Source: Bicyclus anynana
Lineage: Eukaryota > Arthropoda > Insecta > Lepidoptera > Nymphalidae
Direction: 5' to 3'
Assembly (NCBI RefSeq): GCF_947172395.1
Contig: NC_069087.1
Location: 12,667,107 to 12,731,106, forward strand
Length of the DNA stretch: 64,000 nt
Below are positions 1 to 10,854 of this stretch, piece by piece; positions within the stretch are counted from its first letter, which is position 1, and every line of letters starts with the position of its first letter. A model generated the notes under the pieces. It saw only the letters and a program-made list of their open reading frames with translations. It was not told the origin of the DNA and searched no databases. Both the position numbers and the translations under genes were made by a program.

Positions 1-159
1 TAGATCTTTGTACAAAAACTAAGAAATTATGGGAATTATCCTCATGTTTTACTAAGCCTAAATGTTACCTGGAAGAAATCGCTACTTAGCGTTATGGATT
101 ACTTTTGTATCCTGTTTTCTTTTGTTTATGTAACTTTGGTGTACAATTAAAGTATAAAT

Positions 160-265
160 AAATGAATATTGGATAGAAGCAGGCGTTACTTTGCGGAAGT
201 TCATCATGAATATATAATAATTTATTTATTTTGCTGTCATCCGCGAAAAGCCGACGAACCCATGA
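160..265 (+). repeat. Dispersed repeat R1 (TTACTTTGCGGAAGTTCAT), copy 1
   Basis: Contains GAAGCAGGCGTTACTTTGCG and CCGCGAAAAGCCGACGAA. An inverted copy is at 5235-5345 and a diverged direct copy at 10000-10110. Confidence 0.8.
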
Positions 266-590
266 GACAACGTCCTCTAAAGTTGACTACAACGTGCAAT
301 TGCAATTGCAAGCACGTTGTGCATCAACATCTCCCGAGGATGCTCCGGTTTTGGGGTAAAACGTATGTCGAGAGTATTTTGTCGGACCTGGCTGACGTTG
401 TCGCATAAGAAGTATTTCTAGCAAAAAATATCCGACTAACATAACTTTGTTATTTTTACCGACTTGGAAAAATATTTAATAGGTATGGTAAGGTTTACGC
501 GTATTCTTAAATCCACCGTTTATTTTATTACCTATCTATACACAGAATGATATGAGATTAGAGTATATTTCGTTTTTTTTAAAATTAATG

Positions 591-955
591 TTATCGCCGT
601 TTAGTGTTGGAAATAGTAGTTTGTGACGGATATGATGTCGCTCGATCTCGTGTTGGCTTCAGTGTGGCGTTCGAGGCGTGCACATCTCTTGTTGTGTAAT
701 TCTTTATGGGTTACTTAGGATAAGCGGGGAGAGTGACTTGAGTGGAAAAGGCCAGTGTTTGTTAACAGTCAAAGGTACCTTTAACCCTACACACATCGTT
801 CACAAGTACGTGACTCCACTCAAGGTCATTCTCTGCCATTCTAGGGTCTTATTTGGGTTACAGTTTGATTTGTTAATTGAGTTGTCATGACAAGTGTTGT
901 GAATCATATTCTTTTTTCGACATTGGTTTTCTTATATTTGTAATCACTTTTGAGT
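591..955 (+). repeat. Dispersed repeat R2, copy 1
   Basis: About 360 bases are shared in direct orientation with 4744-5078 (GTGGCGTTCGAGGCGT, TTAACAGTCAAA, CCATTCTAGGGTCTTATTT). No coding capacity is preserved between copies. Confidence 0.85.
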
Positions 956-1341
956 AGTATAATATTAAATTTTTCCAAGTGGTCCCTGAAATCGAACTTT
1001 CATATTTTTATTGGGCACACATAAATGTTATACACCATTTTACCAACTGCCATAAAATTGCTTTTAAATCGATTTGTTCAATTACGATTGTAATAAAGTT
1101 GCTATGACAAATTGAATTTATGAACACTACATGTTATTATAGCTCCCAATTTTCACCCCATAATAGAATCAGGCTATGAGTACAAAACTACATACCTTTT
1201 TATAGTTTTTGCAGTTTCTAAGGTGACGTGTTCTTATGTGTGTAATATATAACAAGGCGTTGATTTTTCCTTCTGTTAATCGATTTTATTTTCTACAATG
1301 GTAATATACTTTGTTTTAATACTTACTTACCTTATATACGT

Positions 1342-1529
1342 ACTAATATTATAAAGCTGAAGAGTTTGTTTGTTTGGCTGAACGCGCTAATCTCTGGAAC
1401 TAGTCCGATTTGAAAAATTCTTTCAGTGTTAGATAGCCCATTTATCGAGGAAGGCTATAGGCTATATATTATCCCCATATTCCTACGGAAACGGGAACCA
1501 CGCGGGTGAAACCGCGCGGCGTCAGCTAG
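1342..1529 (+). mobile_element. Helitron-like element (Lep1 type)
   Basis: TACTAATATTATAAAGCTGA at the 5' side, then the terminal hairpin GCGGGTGAAACCGCGCGGC and the terminal CTAG followed by T. Confidence 0.8.
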
Positions 1530-1970
1530 TTTCTTTATAATTGTAAAAACGTAGTAATTGCAGTTTTTTATTATTTTTATTTCTCTTACATGTAGGTAGG
1601 TACCTATCCCAATCATCAATCACTGTAAGCGGCTAATGTTTTTTTTTGTTGCTTATTTTTGACGGTTCACTACATGGTCAGGCCTTCTCCTTGTTTGAGA
1701 GGGCATATGGTTTTTAGACCTGCCACGGTACTTCAACGTGGTTTGGCAGGCATAGACGTATATAGCGGGTGGGCCGGGTGGGCCGACCCCACCCTAGAAC
1801 GAACCTGTGCCCACCCTACCGATATGGAATATGATACTATTAATAGACTAGTTGTCTGGGGCCAGGCCCACCCTAGGAAATAATCCTAGATACGCCAATG
1901 TTGGCAGGCTTGGAGTAGGTAGGTACCTAATAATGTATGAATCTTGTAACGACAACTATAGTAGGGTTAT

Positions 1971-2063
1971 TTATTCTGTAACTATGTTTTGTATAACATG
2001 CAAGTGCGAGTTATAAATTCGATACTTGCACTAGCGAGATATAAAAACATCGTTACTGAATAC
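1971..2063. mobile_element. Short MITE family M4 copy
   Basis: TTATTCTGTAACTATGTTTT and AAAACATCGTTACTGAATA form inverted ends around a GCAAGTGCGAGTTATA-like core shared with 9169-9287. Confidence 0.65.
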
Positions 2064-2304
2064 ACCTACTGGGACGTGGGTTTTATAACTCACAATCTTG
2101 GGGGCGTCCGGACTGATTCACTCAGGTCACGGTTACCCCCTCCCGAATGGCTCTCTAAGCCGAGGTCCGAGACTCATAATAGACGCCCTGAGAGAGTAGT
2201 TCCGTCCTCTGTCTTTCTGTCTGCCTTGGAGTCTCATCAGACATAACACGAACGTGTAACTTTCCAATTCCCAGGCTCAGTGCCGGATTACGGTAACTTG
2301 ATAC

Positions 2305-2397
2305 TCTAATTAACAAATGCTTTTTAGGACATTACTTTTTCTCCTATTAACTTAGAGAAGGAAAAAGTAATGACCTTAAAGGCACTTGTTAATTATA
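2305..2397. mobile_element. ~93-bp inverted-repeat element
   Basis: TAATTAACAAATGCTTTTTAG through TTTTTCTCC is matched in inverse by GGAAAAAGTAATGACCTTAA through TTAATTA. Arms of about 40 bp flank a short spacer. Confidence 0.65.
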
Positions 2398-2566
2398 TTA
2401 TAAGCAATCTTCCCCTATATGTGCCCTCCTATCCGCGAACTAATATTACGTTTAAACAAAGAATATATTGTGTCAATCAACGTCAGTTAAAAACGCACGA
2501 ATTATGAAATGGCTTTAACTTTCGTGTGCTTGTTTTTTGTCTCTGGTGCCCCCCTAAAGGGATTTT

Positions 2567-2906
2567 TTTTATTCTTTTACAAATTAGCCCTTGACTAGAA
2601 TCTTACCTGGTGGTAAGTGATGATGCAGTCTAAGCTGGAGCAGGCTAACTTGTTAGGAGGAGGATGAAAATCCACACACCTTTCGGTTTCTACACGACAT
2701 CGTACCGGAACGCTAAATCGCTTGGCGGTATCTATGTCTTGGCCGGTAGGGTGGTAACTAGCCACGGCCGAAGCCTCCCACCAGCCAGACCTGGACCAAT
2801 TAAGAGAATCTCAATCGGCCCTGACGGGGATCGAACCCAGGACCTCCGTTTTGTAAATTCACTGCATACCATACCATTTTGCATACCACAGCGCCACGGA
2901 GGCCGT
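2567..2906 (-). mobile_element. SINE family B (tRNA-derived)
   Basis: Family B has the head GGCCTCCGTAGCGCAGTGG, B box GGGTTCGATCCC and tail ending TAGTCAAGGGCTAACTTG plus A-rich. This antisense copy is almost complete. Confidence 0.85.
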
Positions 2907-3701
2907 CAAATTCCCGGCCTGGCCGGGAGTGCCCTAAGCAATTGCGTAAATAGGTATATTATAGGCTTATCCAGGACTGCACAGGCTAAATATTTTTACT
3001 GAGAATTTCATAATGAATACTAGGAATGCCAAATCACTTAAAATGTTGTCTCAGTAAAGCCTGTATGTATACAAACACACTAGTTTTTGTTGTAGTCAAA
3101 AATACCTAATAGTTTGGATTTTATAGGCATTCAAAGATTCGAAAAATATCGAGTCCCGCTAACAGTCGCGTGACCACTTGTGACGTCATGTTACAACAGG
3201 GTTCCCAACTTAGGGGTTTTCCCCCCAGATTTACGGGGTAAATCATATCAATCATAACCCGACGTAGAACTTGCACCAACGATCTTGTGACAGTGTACTC
3301 AATAAAAATATCTGTTCCCACCCTTGCATTACTTTATTCCAAGGGTAATGTTTTAAACGCATTTATTTTACTTCGTTGTATATAAAATATGAATACACAA
3401 GTGAAAGGTAGAGGCGGTCAAGGCATTCCGCTGAATACTGAAGTATCATAGAATTACCTCGAACCATCAATGCTTCAATTAATTTAAGTTAATTATACTA
3501 CAGTTATTAATCGTTTTACGCCAAGGATCATACGTGCAACATTGTAATTATGGGACATTTGAATGTATAGTCCGGTCAAAATAGCCTAACATAGGGGTAC
3601 TGCATATTCCAAAGAAGCTGAGAATTTACATGAATGATCGAAATTTTTCTGCACACATGGGCTCGATGGGCCTTTTAATAATTATTATACCTATATATTA
3701 T

Positions 3702-3889
3702 ATAGTCTGGCAAATTCGTTGACAACTCTCCCATGATATGCGGGCGACAGGGGAAAAGACTGCGCAGGTGTGAAATCGTGCGTGCAGGGAAGTGACGTGC
3801 ATCAGTCGTGGGTTTTTAATTTATCACTACACGCCCCCTGGCTCGCGCGGAACATCGGGAGTGCTACGAACGAAGTTGCCAAGCTTATA
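3702..3889. mobile_element. MITE family M3 (TA target, TAGCTTGGCAAATTCGTT ends)
   Basis: TATAGTCTGGCAAATTCGTT on the left and CGAAGTTGCCAAGCTTATA on the right form inverted repeats flanked by TA. A GC-rich interior includes GATATGCGGGCGACAGGGG. Confidence 0.75.
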
Positions 3890-3924
3890 GTACCAAACTA
3901 AATGGAATCCAACATTATTTTATC

Positions 3925-4171
3925 ATCATTAACAACCCATATTCGGCTCACTGTTGAGCACGAGTCTCCTCTTAGAGTGAGAAGGGTTAGGCCTTAGTCC
4001 ACCACGCTGGCCCAATGTGGATTGGAGGTTTCCTCACGATGTTTTTTTGAGACACGTGATATTTAATTTTTTTAAATGCACATAACTGAAAAGTTGGAGG
4101 CAATGCCCCGGCCCAGATTCGAACCTACGACCTCCGAAGGCAGAGGTAATACACACTAGGCTAGCACGGCT
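3925..4171 (-). mobile_element. SINE family A (tRNA-derived), internally deleted
   Basis: Family A has a tRNA-like head (A box GATAGCCCAGTGG, B box GGTTCGAATCC) and a tail ending in GGGTTGATAATGATGATG. Here the antisense copy lacks its central third. Confidence 0.75.
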
Positions 4172-4743
4172 CAACATTTATAACTATCAATATTTTCAGC
4201 TTCTTTAGAATGTATGCAATACAATGTCTATTTTGACCGGATGGTTACGATACCTGGTAAATTATGTTATTGATTAAAGAGCAAAAATCACAAATTATCA
4301 TTTATAGGTACCTACCTAATTGTTGTTAATAAGTTCTATTGAATTTAATAGTAAATAAGTGTCCATAAAGATAAGAACAAATCCTAATAGCTAAGATCTA
4401 AGATACTCAGTTTGGGCAATTTAATAAAATTTGATGAATTTGGCGACGTACCTACCTACTCTTTATGCGTAAGAATTCAAAAGGATAACACATCCTCTGA
4501 GCAAATGTTTGTTCCTGTCTTCGTAAAGTCGCTATTTTTTTACAATGTAAACTTTACTCATTCCTGCGAAGGCAAAGTAAAAAAAACGCTTCTTTTGACG
4601 CACTATTTAACATACGCATCTATTTGTGCGTGTAGTCTTTACTTTTTTCAATGTTGTTCAGAAAAAAAATATCCCACGCGACGGATACAGACGGATATAC
4701 ATACCTAGTTAAATATTATACGCAAATAGTGACTAATGTATTG

Positions 4744-5078
4744 TTATCGCCGCGTTGCAGCGACTTGCGGTACGGACGGCTTCAGTGTGCTGGTGGCGTT
4801 CGAGGCGTCCACATCTCTTGTTGTAATTCTTTATGGGTTACTTGGGATAGACGGAGAGAGTGCCTTGAGTGGAAAAGGGGAGTGTTTCTTAACAGTCAAA
4901 AGTACCTTTAACCCTACACACAACGTTCACAAGTGCGTGACTTCACTCATTCTGTGCCATTCTAGGGTCTTATTTTGATTACAGTTTGATTTGTTAATTA
5001 AGTTGTTCTGACAAATATTGTGATTCGTAACCTTTGTTCGACATTAGTTTTCTTATTTTTGTAATGACTTCTGAGTCT
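4744..5078 (+). repeat. Dispersed repeat R2, copy 2
   Basis: Direct repeat of 591-955, about 85-90% similar by eye. Confidence 0.85.
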
Positions 5079-5234
5079 GCTAAAAGTATTTATTTAGCTT
5101 CGTCACCTTACCATTACTCAGAAAATCCTCTACGCAAGTTTCAACCCTAAACCGTAGTATCTTCAGAACGTCATGTTATCTCTACATTCCGATGCTTTGT
5201 AAAGGATTTTCTGCCGCATCTGGGTGACGTTATC

Positions 5235-5345
5235 GTTTGGATTTGTCGGTTTTTCGCGGGTAATAGCAAAATAAATCTATGAGTCACTATTTATAATGAA
5301 CTTCCGCAAAGTAACGCTTGCTTCTATTCAATATTCAATATTATT
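5235..5345 (-). repeat. Dispersed repeat R1, inverted copy
   Basis: Reverse complement of 160-265 (TTGTCGGTTTTTCGCGGGTA, AACTTCCGCAAAGTAACGC). Confidence 0.8.
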
Positions 5346-5470
5346 CATATTTTAAACCAGCTGTTTATGTATAATGTAATAATGTAAATCATTTTAACCT
5401 GGCACCTCTACTAGCATTTTGCTTGTGTGTATGAAGCGGAGGATGTGACGTCATCCTGAAAAGTAACTGC

Positions 5471-5668
5471 CCACCTAGTCAAGTGGCATGTCGATTCTCT
5501 TTCTACGATCGCTAGCGCTTCGAAAACTAGAAAGATGTATGGGAATGACATTTGCTATCGACATGTCACGTGATCAAGATCTGTCATTCCCATACATTTC
5601 TCTAGTTTTCGAAACGTTAGCGATCGTGGAAAGAGATAATCGACGTGTCATTTGGCTAGGGGGGCTGA
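5471..5668. mobile_element. MITE family M2 (near-palindromic ~200 bp, TCACGTGA centre)
   Basis: Long inverted repeats: CAAGTGGCATGTCGATTCTC on the left and its near-complement on the right, with CTACGATCGCTAGCG arms. TCACGTGA lies at the centre (5566-5573). Confidence 0.8.
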
Positions 5669-6815
5669 CAAGACATGTTGCGCTCATTCATTTTCATTCA
5701 TTATTCATGTACACAATACACAATATTATGTGTGTTGTGTATAGCAAAAATAATTCAGGTAGATGACTAATAATATAGGGATCTTATTATCAAGTTACCT
5801 ACCTAGTTATTTGTATATGTTTATATTTTAAATTACTTAATGTTAATTTTCCTCTCATTTATTTATTAGCTTTTTTAAATTTTTAACAAGGTTAATAAAA
5901 TACAAAATAGAATACAAACACTATTAAAATAAAATGAAAAAAAATTAACCCTTCGCTGCGGGACATTTTGAGTGCCCAAGCAACCGGTGGTCAGGGCTCC
6001 AGAGTGAGAAACCTGTACAAAAAATAGCGCCCTCTCAAGAATCACTGCTTTCTGTATCTGACCCTTGATCCAACACTTAAGGGAAAGCTTCTTTAGTCAT
6101 TGAGGATGAGTTCTTTGAATTGTGGATTATTTTTATAATCGGCAAATGATCCTGGTAAGGAACCGCCTTAATACAAGAACCTTACTACCTACTCGTAGCT
6201 ACCTCAAATATCAACTCTGAGCTTGATTTATGAAACGACCAGTTATTCACATTACGAAATGAGGGCACGCAACCATGGACACGCAACACGTAACTTACTT
6301 GTTTACCAACAAGTATAATAGCTTCACTTGTAATGCACTTGTAACGTGATACCTAACAACAACAACAAAGTGACAAAAATTAAAAAAAATCTGCCTATTT
6401 TTACCGCCCATTACAGGGCCAAGCCCTCCTCTGTTCGGTCTGGTCTGTTTGCGTTTATACGATTACGCTTTTCGTAACCCACTCTTACTCAAGCATTGGT
6501 ACAGAAGTTTTACTTCAAAAACATTCCTTGAATAGGTTCTACAGAAAAATAGTTATAGTCTAAGATCCAGCTTCAGAAATATATACCTTCATCTGTTATT
6601 TATTAGTGACAAGAAATGATAGATAATATTCACAGTGATAGATTGCAAATAGGTTGCCGAGTTAAATTGGTTGCCAGACTGACATAGAAACATAGAAAGA
6701 CATAGAAAATCTAAAAACCATTAACTAAATCAAAAGCAACTCCACAGTTGCATGTGAAAGCAGTTTTTACGTTAACACTGTTGGGTTTTGTGTGCTCTGA
6801 GTTTTCAATATTTTC
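5669..6815. other. Upstream intergenic sequence, nothing recognised
   Basis: AT-rich DNA with no exon-like frame and no repeat that I can place. It may contain the Ptr promoter or leader exon. Confidence 0.4.
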
Positions 6816-6945
6816 ATACTGTTACTATCGCGTTAACGTAAACGAATTTATATGGATTAGAAACAGTTGTGCTGTAGTGCTACTAGATGGCGCTGTTTCA
6901 ATTCCTTAGAAATTCGCGTTTACGTTAACGCGATAGTAACAGTAT
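6816..6945. mobile_element. 130-bp MITE with perfect 29-bp inverted ends
   Basis: The arms 6816-6844 and 6917-6945 are perfect inverted repeats beginning ATACTGTTACTATCGCG. The short interior carries ACTAGATGGCGCT. Confidence 0.9.
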
Positions 6946-7289
6946 CAAACTGCCACTAGGCCCTCAGTTCTGTTGGGTATATTCTTTTAACGTTGGTACT
7001 TAGCAGATTCCAACTTTCGTATTTGGAGATATAGTGAAACACGAAGTTACACACTTTTAATGTATTTTTTTTTAATTTACGAATGAGGAAAATAGATTAA
7101 ATAAACTATCTGGCCAGAATTTAACTAGGCAATCTATTTGCAATGTGTCAATCTAAATATTTTCTATAATTTATCTCTTACCCCAAATAAATAACAGATG
7201 AGGGTATATATTTCTGATGCCGGATCTCATACTATTATAATTTAACAAAATGTCTACTTAAATTAACAAAATGTTTCTCCTTGTTACAG

Positions 7290-10200
7290 ATGGGTTGCAA
7301 GCTAACGTTCGTCGACGACGTTCTGAACCGGTCGTTCTACAAACTCGGCCTGGTCGTCGGCAAGCAGCCAGGCTACTTTATCATCATACCAGTCCTCCTC
7401 ACACTGCTCATGATCACGGGATACCAACGAGTGCACTATGAAATGGACCCTGAATACCTCTTCTCTCCCGTCAGCGGCCAAGGAAAGTTGGAGAGGCGAA
7501 TAGTTGAAGAATACTTCAAAGTGAACTATTCACACAGGTTTAACGTCGGGAGGATAACCAGGCCAGGTGTGTAATCACTACATACAATTAAATCCTATCG
7601 TAACCATCACAGTACATAGTTTCTACACCTACGTAGAACTTTTTGTGACAGCTCATCCTGGAAAGAACCTACTACCGATGTGCTTTTTTCTGCTGCCAAA
7701 CAGAATCTCTGTGAAAAGCATCGTCTGAGCAAGTGATGGCCTCCGTAGCGCAGTGGTATGCGCGGTGGATTTACAAGACGGAGGTCCTGGGTTCGATCCC
7801 CAGCTGGGCCAATTGAGGTTTTCTTAATTGGTCCAGGTCTGGCTGGTGGAGGCTTCGGCCGAGCTAGTTACCAAGGGTGGTAACTAGCTCGGCCGAAGCC
7901 TTCACCGGTAGGGACCGACAAAGACGTACCGCCAAGCGTTTTAGCGTTCCAGTACTATGTGGTGTAGAAAGCGAAAGGGTATGGATTTTCATCCTCCTCC
8001 TAAAAAGTTAGCCCGCTTCCATCTTAGATTGCATCATCACTTACCATCAGGTTAGATTGTAGTCAAGGGCTAACTTGAAAAGAATAAAAACAAAAATAAG
8101 CCTCGGTTCGATAGTTAATGATCAATTAATTTCAGTCAGATAAAGAAACATACATAGAGAGGAAAGGAAGGTGTGGTAGGCGGTGAAATTAAACAGACGA
8201 ATAGTACAATAAATAGAACTCGGATAAAAAACTAACAGTGACAACCGACATAAAATAATGAAACCTACTTAATTTACACCTTTTAATAAGTAGGTACAGT
8301 GCTCGCCACGCATCTTTATGTTTGTGAAGTTAGCTGCGGAATGAGTATGCGCATTCGTACAGACGCGTACACTCCGCGCCCGCGCCGTTTGTACCGTTAT
8401 TGATTCATTGCGCAGTCATTTGTTGCTAACTTCACAAACACAATATCTCGTGGTGGGTACTGTACTAGCCCAACCGGCTAATGAAGACATTTTTACAAGA
8501 CTCTTATCCCACAGGTAGATTCGGCCGCGTTATCATCGTGGCAAAGGACAATGACACGAACATGCTACGCACAGAAGTATGGAAAGAGCTCCGACAACTG
8601 GACGAATACGTGCAAAACGTCACAGTGACATTGGAGAATGGTGACACGTTTTCCTACAGGGAGGAATGCGCGCGGTGGGAAGGACAGTGCTTTGTGAATG
8701 ACATCCTTAATCTTGACAAAATTATTGGAGAGGTATGAGCAGAATCTTGATTACATAATAGATTACACTAAGAGCCAGTCCACATGGCGCGTTGCAACAA
8801 CGTTGCGTCGACGCAGCGGTGAAGTTCCGTCGTTTTAAATACTAATAATCATAGTTGCTTGTGCGTTGTTAGAGAGGATATACGCAGACTGTGCGTTGTG
8901 CTTACAAAATGCTTGATGGAACGTTACAATTGCGTTGTAGTAACTTTGCAATGACGCAGCGCCTGTGTGGCTAGCTATGCGTCAAAATATTAGCATTGCG
9001 ACGACGCAACGCACCGTGTGGGCTAGCTCTAAGTTTACCTTCATTGTCAGCCTGCTCATTACGAACGAACGAACCACGAACAGGCCTCCCCCCATATAGA
9101 AGGGGGTTATATGGAACCACGCTGCTGCTGCTACCAAGTTTTGACTTTTTAACAATTACTATCAGCTAGGCTATTCTGTAACAATGTTTTCTCTCTCTGT
9201 TTAACACGATACTTTAGAGTGAGAAAGATAGCGGTGAATTGGAAACTCGCACTTGCGAGTTATACAAAACATCGCTAGAGAATAGCCGTGCTGTTGTTAG
9301 TGGCAATGACAGGGATTGACGGCTTAACTTGCTTTCCAAGGCACAGGGGTGTAACACCACCAAACTCCCAACTTCCAGGCTGAAAATTTGAAATAAAGTA
9401 AGCCCCATACATAGCCTGATCCATGACTTGAACCCAAGACTTTGTCATCCGAAGAAGCCATAGGCTAACCAACTATAGATACCTACTATAGGTACCTACA
9501 CTGAAAACAATACAAACACTAGGTTCAACCGTTCAATAGAACATAAATTATAGAACATAAGTTGATGAAATTGTCACCTTGATGATATCCTTCACGAGCT
9601 TGTACATAATAAACTACTGCAACATCTTGGTTTTCATTAATCTAAAGTACCTACTTCTCATATTTTTTAACTTGATACTAGATAGGTACTTCATAAAGGT
9701 AGAAAGATGGTACAAACTATATTAATGCGAAGTCATGACTCAAACGATCCAGTCATAGAATAGAGCAGGTGACTCGCATGCTTGTTATTCGCACTGCTAA
9801 GTTTTTGAGAATTTTTCTACCGCCACTTAAATAAATTAGAAACAGAAAATCTACAACTTTTATTAAACACCCCTTATAAAGTGTCTACGTCCTCCTAGTA
9901 CATAATAGGACAATGGGCACTAATGTTGTTAGTAACGGCCACTAAAACCGCAGATAGTTATCGGTGAAAACCTACGATGCGTACCTAAGCCATGAGCTGT
10001 CGTTCAATAGAAGCAGGTGTTACTTCACGGAGGTTCTTATAAACAAAGAAGAATAATTGGTTTATTTTGTCGCGCAACTATATCCAAACCACAACTCTAC
10101 CTAAACCCGACAAAAAACCATTAGGTAAATCTATAAATAGGAGGATGTCTTATAACGTTGTAGATTGTAATTATTTTTTAATTCCTTATTTAGAAGTTTA

Positions 10201-10789
10201 TTAAAATAAATAAATAATTGCGAAGAATAAATATTCCCTATTCAAAATGAACGTAATTCTGCAAAGCCACGCCTGATATATTCAATGTTCTAAATTGCTT
10301 GGGCCACACTTAATAGCGATGATGACTAATCTTCTAGTACCAGAAACACTTTATAGTGTTCTTTTACAATAATATAGTATGCGCCAAACATCTAGTCAGC
10401 TCTGAAGTTGCAACACGTCAACCACGCCGAACAATTTTTGTACACTGTGCGTACCTACTACTTAAGAACGTCTCATGTTCAGAGCGGACTCGAAGATTGG
10501 CACATCTATATACCTGTACTTCTTTGTATACCTCGCTACCTACTTACTACCTACATTGAAGTTATCATGTAATGCAGGTGGAACGTGGCGAGTTGAACCT
10601 AACATTCCCTATAATGTTCAACCCCGTGACGTGGGAGGCTCACGCGTTTCCCGTGTTCTTCGGCGGCTCCACCGTTGTGGATGACGTCATCGTCTCCGTG
10701 CCAGCTGTGCAGCTCGTCTGGTTCCTCAGGACTGACACTAAACTACAGCAAGAAAGGTTTCTATATTTATCCTATTTTCAATACGATAT

Positions 10790-10854
<65 letters not shown>

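Noticed and set aside
7739..7812. Genuine tRNA gene
   Set aside because: A and B boxes and a CCTCC-type acceptor-like start are present, but the cloverleaf is degenerate and the unit continues into a SINE body repeated many times in the window.
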